Below are positions 59,701-64,000 of a stretch of DNA of 64,000 nt, one piece after another. Source of the stretch: Apus apus (taxonomy: Eukaryota > Chordata > Aves > Apodiformes > Apodidae). The position numbers and the translations under genes are program-made. How positions within the stretch are numbered: the stretch's first letter is position 1; the number at the start of each line of letters is the position of its first letter. The DNA is taken from assembly GCF_020740795.1 (NCBI RefSeq), contig NC_067282.1, positions 168,856,274 to 168,920,273 of the forward strand, written 5' to 3'. The notes under the pieces were generated by a model. It saw nothing but the letters and a program-made list of their open reading frames with translations, was not told the DNA's origin and did no database searches.

Positions 59701-61920
59701 TCTACTCCATTTCAATATAAATGTGAAGACAGAAAGATTCTAAGCGTTTCAAGATCTAGAATGCTGTAGGATTTTCTCCACAGGTGTTCATAAAACTGGA
59801 TCCCAAGTTTTCAACATTAGTCTTTATTAGCTTACTCAGAGAAAATTAACAGCAAATTTATTTTTATCTAGCAGTATTAAGTCTTATCCACAGTCAATAT
59901 ATTTATTGTGTTCTCATATACAGAACATCATCTTTAGTAAAATTCCAGTTGAAAGACTATTTGAAAATATGGTAATCTTCAGATGGAAAAGGTTTTCAAA
60001 GTCACAAAATTGGCTGGAAACAAAGAATACAACCACCTTTTCAATCTCTCTCATCTGCTGTGAGCCAAGTGAGATATCAAAAGGAACATGTAATACAGAA
60101 TATACAATTAGCTACACACGAGTGATAAAAACTGTACAGAAATTGTCAATACCACCACCATATATTTATTTTGATCAACTTTTACAAAGTATGTCTTACA
60201 ATAGCATATAATGGTTTAAGGCTTCATAAAAGTAAACTCAGAAAGACTCAGTGCTTAATAGTGAAGCTACAGGGGGAAAACATCCCTTAACAAGAATTGG
60301 AAAATTATATTTTAAAACACTTTTGAAAAAAAACCAAACACAACACTCTTCCATTTCCTGTCGGAATGCCATCACTCTTCTGCCAACTACAGCAGCTTCT
60401 ATGCCCCATTTTGGCCACTTCTCCCACAAGATTTCACGATTTCTCATTTGCCATTCCTGGTGTCTGGAACACCCACCTTCCTTCTCTTGAAGTCCCATTC
60501 TAAGATCCACTTCTGCAACATTGCCTACAGAAAGAGTAGGCATCTAAAACACTCATTCACCGTGTCAATAACGTGCTAAGCATCAGACTTCACTACAGCA
60601 TAGCTTTCATCTCACTTCACCTTTCTTACTACAGCGTAACAATTTCTCTCTTAGTGCATAAAATCTAGAAGAGGAGACTTACTATCTAAGAATCACTTTG
60701 GAGAACAAGTGTCTATTATTTTTGAACGTGCTAGCTGCACCTCTTAGTGCTCACAGCAAGGAAAGTATGTTCAACATTACAAATATTCCATCGTGCCTGT
60801 GTGCATCTGTGGCACATGCACATATGTAATGGACATAAGCAGAAAAAAGCAGCCCACTTAGTTTTCTTTACACTGTAGTACTTCTTAATTCTTTGCTGGC
60901 TGACCTGATATTTCTCAAAGTAACTTGTGAAACTGAATTGGAAAGCTACATTGAAGTATTTTGTTCTGTTTTAAAAAGCCACCTACTCTAAACCTACTTC
61001 CTTTTATCTTTGAAAATCAGGATTAAAATTAAACCAAGAGTATATAGGAAATGTTTACATTTACAGAGGTCAAGGTCTATCAAGACTTTGTGCACATCTG
61101 TTATTAAACAGCTGTATTTTTGGACATTGATGGAGACAGACTTTTGAAGCAAAGAAACTTTTCTGAAAGTTTGAAGGGTTTTGGTTTTGGTTTTTTTTTT
61201 TAATAAAAAATAAAAACTAGCTTATATATTGCTTACACATATGAAATGCAAGCCTGTCATGAGATGGTATTACTGACGTTCAGGTGACAAGAATCTCATG
61301 ATTCTTTCAGTGTGCCATATATTTCTACATGTCACTCCATACAAAAGTGAAATTGACTAATTTATTTTTTTCAAGAATAAACAGAGTTTTAGTTATGCCA
61401 ATGAAGTTCTAACCTACAGTAATGCATTATCAAGGGGAAAAAACATTTAAAAAGGATTTGTTTTGTAACTTTGTGTAAATACAAATGGGAAGTAGAATAC
61501 TTTAAATGTAAAAAGCAGAACCACAAAAAACCCACTGTAGACACAACACAAAAACATAAGATATAATCAATAACCTAAATTAAGTTACAAACACAATTCT
61601 TCAAGATAAAAAATAAAACCCTGGCAAACATATGGCTGAAGTTTCCATGCATAAACTCACTAAAATTAAAGCTCTTGCCACTGAAAACACTCTCATTCAC
61701 AGCTTAACACTAAATGAAGCCCTTCCTCACAGATGTTTCATGTGCTTGAAACTACCTTGCTATTGAAAGAGGTAAAAAATGAGCTCATTCAACTTACATC
61801 TTTTTCTGACCGATGTGGGAACATCGATGACTGGCTGTAGTACATGTTTTCATCATGGTAGTCACCATCAACCCCCTCTACAAACTTCTTCCTTGAAGCA
61901 CCAAACATGCTGTTTGTCAC
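26703..61920 (-). CDS. CNOT2: CNOT2, CCR4-NOT transcription complex subunit 2 (14 coding exons; first coding exon outside the window)
   Basis: Joining 61920-61798, 50892-50826, 47730-47583, 46956-46774, 43977-43898, 42753-42628, 40351-40227, 38724-38604, 38492-38336, 35998-35937, 35840-35791, 34946-34846, 34359-34215 and 26789-26703 gives 1,575 nt, one open frame of 524 residues plus TAA. It aligns to residues 17-540 of vertebrate CNOT2. Residues 17 to about 340 are low-complexity Ser/Asn/Pro/Gln-rich. From about 340 comes the conserved CNOT1-binding and NOT-box region (about 410-530) with LGRYGEDLLFYLYYMNGGD and the aromatic YYFFDCLNW. The known role is a scaffold subunit that pairs with CNOT3 through the NOT box and docks on CNOT1, supporting deadenylation and transcriptional repression in cytoplasm and nucleus. 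All introns are GT-AG. I see about four differences from the human protein as I recall it (residues 35, 267, 298, 303), all outside the NOT box. The start codon exon, promoter and 5' UTR were searched for beyond 61.9 kb and not found. Confidence 0.98.
26790..34214 (-). other. CNOT2: CNOT2 last intron (about 7.4 kb)
   Basis: The donor is GTATCT at its right end, weaker than the consensus GTAAGT, and the acceptor is TTGTAG. The content is AT-rich with an A/C-rich low-complexity tract near 33.69-33.80 kb. No gene, transposon or RNA gene is recognisable. The small open frames are chance. Confidence 0.85.
33685..33798. repeat. A/C-rich low-complexity tract
   Basis: A mix of A runs with CC and ACC interruptions spans about 110 bp, read as K/T/N/P-rich peptide in the 120-codon plus-strand frame that crosses it. 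That frame is an artefact of composition. Confidence 0.85.
34215..34359 (-). CDS. CNOT2: CNOT2 coding exon (residues 465-512)
   Basis: The exon completes the split Leu464 codon and encodes FNRDWRYHKEERVWITRAPG through YYFFDCLNWRKVAK, the core of the NOT box. The acceptor is TGAAAG and the donor GTATCT. All residues match the vertebrate protein as I know it. Confidence 0.98.
34360..34845 (-). other. CNOT2: CNOT2 intron (486 bp)
   Basis: This short intron has donor GTACGT and a TGAAAG acceptor. I see nothing else in it. Reading from the upstream exon into this intron produces the spurious 81-codon frame at 34707-34952. Confidence 0.9.
34846..34946 (-). CDS. CNOT2: CNOT2 coding exon (residues 431-463)
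   Basis: It encodes LAAIKLGRYGEDLLFYLYYM and NGGDVLQLLAAVE, the helical first part of the NOT box, ending in the first two bases of Leu464. The acceptor is TTTTGCAG and the donor GTACGT. Confidence 0.98.
34947..35790 (-). other. CNOT2: CNOT2 intron (844 bp)
   Basis: AT-rich intron with a GTGAGT donor and a GCAG acceptor. A CACACACACA run lies near the donor end. Nothing else is recognised. Confidence 0.9.
35791..35840 (-). CDS. CNOT2: CNOT2 coding exon (residues 415-430)
   Basis: A 50-nt exon encoding FHVPSEYLTNIHIRDK, with Asp414 split across the upstream junction. The acceptor TTTTTTAG and donor GTGAGT are both good. It is too small to be found by open-frame length and was placed by homology and phase. 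Confidence 0.97.
35841..35936 (-). other. CNOT2: CNOT2 mini-intron (96 bp)
   Basis: A very short intron with donor GTAAGA and acceptor TTTTAG. It pairs two tiny exons (62 and 50 nt). Confidence 0.95.
35937..35998 (-). CDS. CNOT2: CNOT2 coding exon (residues 394-413)
   Basis: A 62-nt exon encoding NLYPKFASPWASSPCRPQDI, between split codons Glu393 and Asp414. The acceptor is TTCTTCAG and the donor GTAAGA. The segment leads from the CNOT1-anchor region into the NOT box. Confidence 0.97.
35999..38335 (-). other. CNOT2: CNOT2 intron (2.3 kb) with a CR1 insertion
   Basis: It has a GTAAGT donor and TTCTTCAG acceptor. It carries a CR1 3' fragment near 36.25-36.46 kb. The remainder is AT-rich with nothing recognised. 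Confidence 0.9.
36248..36456 (-). mobile_element. CR1 non-LTR retrotransposon, 5'-truncated 3' end
   Basis: The plus strand begins TCATAGAATCAGAGAATCAC, the reverse complement of the CR1 tail made of ATTCTATGA-type octamers. It continues with the familiar GGGAAGGGACCTTTAAGATC and the block ending CCAGTGTCTCACCAAC. Only about 210 bp of the 3' end is present, as is usual for CR1 copies, and no coding part remains. CR1 is abundant in birds and other reptiles and supports the organism assignment. The right edge is approximate. Confidence 0.93.
38336..38492 (-). CDS. CNOT2: CNOT2 coding exon (residues 342-392)
   Basis: It encodes RVTNIPQGMVTDQFGMIGLL, then TFIRAAETDPGMVHLALGSD and LTTLGLNLNSP, the conserved region known to anchor CNOT2 on CNOT1. 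The codons for Gly341 and Glu393 are split. The acceptor is TTCCCCAG and the donor GTAAGT. Confidence 0.98.
38493..38603 (-). other. CNOT2: CNOT2 mini-intron (111 bp)
   Basis: A short intron with donor GTATGT and acceptor TTCCCCAG. Nothing else is in it. Confidence 0.95.
38604..38724 (-). CDS. CNOT2: CNOT2 coding exon (residues 301-340)
   Basis: It encodes NLSTSGKTSSSTDGPKFPGD and KSSTTQNNNQQKKGIQVLPD, the end of the low-complexity Ser/Asn/Gln-rich half. Ser303 differs from the Asn I recall in human. The acceptor is TTAATAG and the donor GTATGT. Confidence 0.98.
38725..40226 (-). other. CNOT2: CNOT2 intron (1.5 kb)
   Basis: AT-rich intron with a GTAAGT donor. No repeat family, gene or RNA is recognisable. 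Confidence 0.9.
40227..40351 (-). CDS. CNOT2: CNOT2 coding exon (residues 260-300)
   Basis: It encodes GMVTKPASEQSQDFSIHNED and FPALPGSSYKDPTSSNDDNK plus Ser300, with Val259 split at the upstream junction. It contains one of two FPAL motifs in the protein. Ser267 and Asn298 differ from human as recalled. The acceptor is ATGATAG and the donor GTAAGT. Confidence 0.98.
40352..42627 (-). other. CNOT2: CNOT2 intron (2.3 kb)
   Basis: GTAAGA donor. It contains a T-run and A-run low-complexity region at about 41.01-41.10 kb and otherwise AT-rich DNA with nothing recognised. Confidence 0.9.
41008..41104. repeat. Facing T and A runs with A/C-rich tail
   Basis: A run of about 15 T is separated by about 10 bp (AATGCCAGTT) from a run of about 9 A, followed by an A/C-rich stretch. 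The runs are self-complementary and could fold. The 90-codon minus-strand frame through it is an artefact. Confidence 0.8.
42628..42753 (-). CDS. CNOT2: CNOT2 coding exon (residues 218-258)
   Basis: It encodes GSENVTGLDLSDFPALADRN, RREGSGNPTPLINPLAGRAP and Tyr258, with split codons Asp217 and Val259. It carries the first DFPAL motif. The acceptor is ATTGTAG and the donor GTAAGA. Confidence 0.98.
42754..43897 (-). other. CNOT2: CNOT2 intron (1.1 kb)
   Basis: GTGAGT donor. AT-rich, with no recognised element. Confidence 0.9.
43898..43977 (-). CDS. CNOT2: CNOT2 coding exon (residues 191-216)
   Basis: An 80-nt exon encoding MSGFGMNRNQAFGMNNSLSS and NIFNGT, with Ser190 and Asp217 split. The acceptor is TTCACAG and the donor GTGAGT. 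Confidence 0.97.
43978..46773 (-). other. CNOT2: CNOT2 intron (2.8 kb)
   Basis: GTAAGG donor. AT-rich. Small open frames near 44.4-45.0 kb and 46.0-46.2 kb match nothing known. Confidence 0.9.
46774..46956 (-). CDS. CNOT2: CNOT2 coding exon (residues 130-189)
   Basis: The largest CNOT2 coding exon here, 183 nt. It encodes GILPMNPRNMMNHSQVGQGI through SSPSIICMPKQQPSRQPFTV and Asn189. It is Ser/Asn/Met-rich, with several SP sites expected to be phosphorylated. The acceptor is CTTTCAG and the donor GTAAGG. Confidence 0.98.
46957..47582 (-). other. CNOT2: CNOT2 intron (626 bp)
   Basis: GTATTT donor, weaker than consensus. The 95-codon plus-strand frame over it is chance. Confidence 0.9.
47583..47730 (-). 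CDS. CNOT2: CNOT2 coding exon (residues 81-128)
   Basis: It encodes ALGLPMRGMSNNTPQLNRSL, SQGTQLPSHVTPTTGVPTMS and LHTPPSPS, with Ser80 and Arg129 split. It contains a TPPSPS proline-directed phosphorylation-type cluster. The acceptor is CAATAG and the donor GTATTT. Confidence 0.98.
47731..50825 (-). other. CNOT2: CNOT2 intron (3.1 kb)
   Basis: GTAAGA donor. AT-rich, nothing recognised. Confidence 0.9.
50826..50892 (-). CDS. CNOT2: CNOT2 coding exon (residues 58-79)
   Basis: A 67-nt exon encoding MLASPSTSGQLSQFGASLYG and QQ, plus the first base of Ser80. The acceptor is ATTTTAG and the donor GTAAGA. Confidence 0.97.
50893..61797 (-). other. CNOT2: CNOT2 large intron (10.9 kb)
   Basis: GTAAGT donor. 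It is mainly AT-rich. Two stretches are less AT-rich than their surroundings: about 55.31-55.57 kb, open in several frames on both strands, and about 60.35-60.54 kb. Neither matches a protein or repeat I know. A T/G-rich low-complexity tract lies near 57.24-57.31 kb. No RNA gene is recognisable. Confidence 0.85.
57244..57314. repeat. T/G-rich low-complexity tract
   Basis: TTTTG, TTG and GGTTTT units end in a T run. It is the strand complement of the A/C-rich tracts seen elsewhere in the introns. Confidence 0.85.
61798..61920 (-). CDS. CNOT2: CNOT2 coding exon (residues 17-57), first one inside the window
   Basis: It encodes VTNSMFGASRKKFVEGVDGD, YHDENMYYSQSSMFPHRSEK and Asp57, phase 0 at both ends. 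The acceptor is TTATTTAG and the donor GTAAGT. Gly35 replaces the Ser I recall in human. The preceding coding exon (start Met and about 15 further residues) is not found up to 64,000. Confidence 0.97.
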
Positions 61921-64000
61921 CTAAATAAGAAGAAAAGTTATTATATACCATATATGATTTGTTTCACTACATACTTATAATAGTATATTTCTTAAATATA
62001 CGTAAGGATTGTTAAAAAAAAACCCTGTTTCTACACATTTGAAAAACTCCTCTTTAAAAATGTTTTCTGTGTAACGCCAATGTAATGATTCTTCCAAGGT
62101 TTTCATATGACGGAAACTCTTATTTCAGAAATAAGTGAGGTGGTGAGAGGGGACATGCTTCAATTTTGGAGAGGTGTTGGTTGGTTGTTCAGCTCTTTTG
62201 AGTCTCATGACCATTAACTCAGGTTTATTTAAAATTACACAATGTCAGACAACGAAACAGCAAATTTATAAATTTTTTCTCTCTTCAGATAAAAGCTTTC
62301 CATGTAAAAGACAAAAAGTAAGGAATGTTCCTTAGAACTCAGCCACCTTATAAGAAATAACAATTAGAAAAGGAAGGAAAAAAAAAATATATCTGTAAAA
62401 TCACTCCCATGTTTCATTGCCACAGCTTTGGACAAGCAGCTTTCTACTCGACCCTGCATACTCAGAGATGTGATTAAGTAAGACAAGGTCAAACTTAACA
62501 ACACTCAACAACCTCATCAGAGATTGGAAAAGTTACTGCAGACAGCCCATAAAGAACCACTAGATTTTACTTTGCCCTTACTCCCAGAGGCGTGCACACA
62601 TACAGACAGAGCTGCTAAATCAGGAACTGGAAACTGAAGAAACAGCAGCCACACAGCTGGTCACAGAACCTCAATTCATTAGAAAATTCAATCCCACAGC
62701 AAGGTCATACAGCATCACTAAAATACCTACCACATGCAGTGCATATTTATGCACCTGACTGTTATTTATGTAAAAATACACACACCTCTGTTTAAATTTC
62801 TAATCTAGCTGGCTGCAAAACACTACCACAGTGCAGTGGGGGCTAACCAAGCCCTGTTTTCACCTAACAGGTTAATGTTCAAACCAGAGGAAATGGCACA
62901 CACTGGTCAGCATCCAGCAACTTGCCCAGTTTCTAGTACCATACAGGGAGACTGGAGAGAGAGCAACCAACAGGATGCCAATCAACCCTGAGCTACTGCC
63001 CTACGTAACATACCTTCAAATGGATCTTTAACATCCTGAAAGGTAAGGAAGCTAAGTTACAGTTAGTTTAGGAAATGTTCTGAGCCCTAAGATTTATTAT
63101 CTTCACTACTGACAGCAGCGGCCAAAAAAAAAAAAACAACAAACAAACAAAAAAAACAAAGTAGGACAATTATTTTTTTTTTTAGAAGAGTCTTTTTGCA
63201 CTACCTTAAGCTCACACTTGAAACTAAAATTTCAAAACATTTATTCTGGTTGGCTGCAGGGAGAGTTACTTTCAGCTTGAAATCCTCTTATCCCTACTAA
63301 CACAAAATTACTCTGATATTCCTCACAGTGCAACTTATTCAAATTCTACCTTTACTGACAAAGATTTCAAAGTGGTGTTTAATAACATGGGCGCTTCTAT
63401 ACTAGTCACAACCTAACCCCATGATTTCAAAGTCATAGGAGTTTTCAGTAAAAGTAAAAACTTGGAATGCATTTAATACAGCTATAACAGAATTGCCCTA
63501 AAATATTCAACTAAATGAAAGCCACTACTCCTAGAAGAGGGTTTCAGGTATTTAGACTACTGATGTATCCCAACAAATTTATAATGCTACACACAAGAAG
63601 GCATGTAAAGGTACTGCACACCTTCTCCAGAGGAAACGTGTATTTCATTATATTTACAAAAGTGTGCAAATATAAGGTCCCAAACTGTTTGAATGCATTC
63701 AGCTGACTCTCACACTTGTAGTGAAGCTTTCATTACACTATAAGCATATCCCACTGTGCTAATCCCCTTACAATGCAATTATCACCTACCAGATGGGATG
63801 GAGCATTTAACAGGCTAAGGGAATTATCTTGTCCTTTGCTCTGCTGAGTGAAGTGTGGAGAGACGAGCAGTTGCCTTTAACTGCTGAAAAAAGAATAGTG
63901 AAATGCTTTGGTGAAGCTATACTGAGCAATAAGAAGCTGAGTGTTTCAAGCAACAACTGCTCTTCAGAAGGTAAAAGACAGCTCCTCACCAGTCCCAAAG
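61921..64000 (-). other. CNOT2: CNOT2 upstream intron, partial
   Basis: No coding exon or CpG-rich promoter is seen here. The intron continues past the right edge. It contains an A-rich tract near 63.12-63.16 kb and otherwise nothing recognised. A non-coding 5' UTR exon could be missed by eye. Confidence 0.75.
63123..63160. repeat. A-rich low-complexity tract
   Basis: A 13-nt A run is followed by CAAA-type units. It may be an old poly(A) tail or simple repeat. No attached element is visible. Confidence 0.8.

Noticed and set aside
61921-64000. Possible first coding exon of CNOT2
   Set aside because: I looked on the minus strand for the MVRTDGHTLSEKRNYQ-type start and an in-phase donor and found none, so it is placed beyond the right edge.
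1-64000. CRISPR arrays, operons, insertion sequences, tRNA or rRNA genes
   Set aside because: The window is vertebrate nuclear DNA. I saw no regularly spaced identical repeats, no ribosome-binding-site-led gene runs and no cloverleaf or rRNA core sequence. Small intronic RNAs cannot be excluded by eye.

Overview
This is a stretch of vertebrate nuclear DNA, almost certainly from a bird. It has long AT-rich introns, consensus GT-AG splice sites, one CpG island, a CR1 LINE tail (about 36.25-36.46 kb) and a roughly 1.1-kb avian-type ERV LTR (about 13.54-14.67 kb). The LTR resembles a family I associate with songbirds, but the species cannot be fixed from the sequence. I see nothing prokaryotic, no CRISPR array and no RNA gene that I can support.

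Two protein-coding genes lie head-to-tail on the minus strand. The right-hand 60% of the window is CNOT2, the CCR4-NOT complex subunit. Fourteen coding exons between 61,920 and 26,703 can be joined base-exactly to give 524 residues plus a stop. This corresponds to residues 17-540 of the 540-residue vertebrate protein. The first coding exon (about 16 residues), the 5' UTR and the promoter lie beyond the right edge. A probable 3' UTR of about 1 kb follows the stop, down to about 25.65 kb.

About 6.4 kb of intergenic DNA with no recognisable gene (about 19.3-25.65 kb) comes next. KCNMB4, the BK-channel beta-4 subunit, follows with three coding exons (19,135-18,797; 9,380-9,253; 709-541) that join to a complete 211-residue protein. 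Its first exon sits in a CpG island with GC-box-like promoter motifs. That island continues into intron 1 on the far side of an AT-rich block full of perfect palindromes. The KCNMB4 3' UTR runs toward the left edge. CNOT2 followed by KCNMB4 in the same orientation matches the known vertebrate order, where PTPRB is the expected next gene to the left.

The two genes are neighbours by conserved synteny, not by shared function. CNOT2 acts in mRNA deadenylation and transcriptional control. KCNMB4 tunes BK channels in excitable cells.

I found no new multi-gene system. The points most worth checking are an apparent change of N-glycosylation sites in the KCNMB4 extracellular loop, the palindrome cluster that splits the KCNMB4 CpG island, an out-of-frame upstream ATG at KCNMB4, the repetitive internal structure of the LTR, and a less AT-rich block of unknown origin in the large CNOT2 intron.
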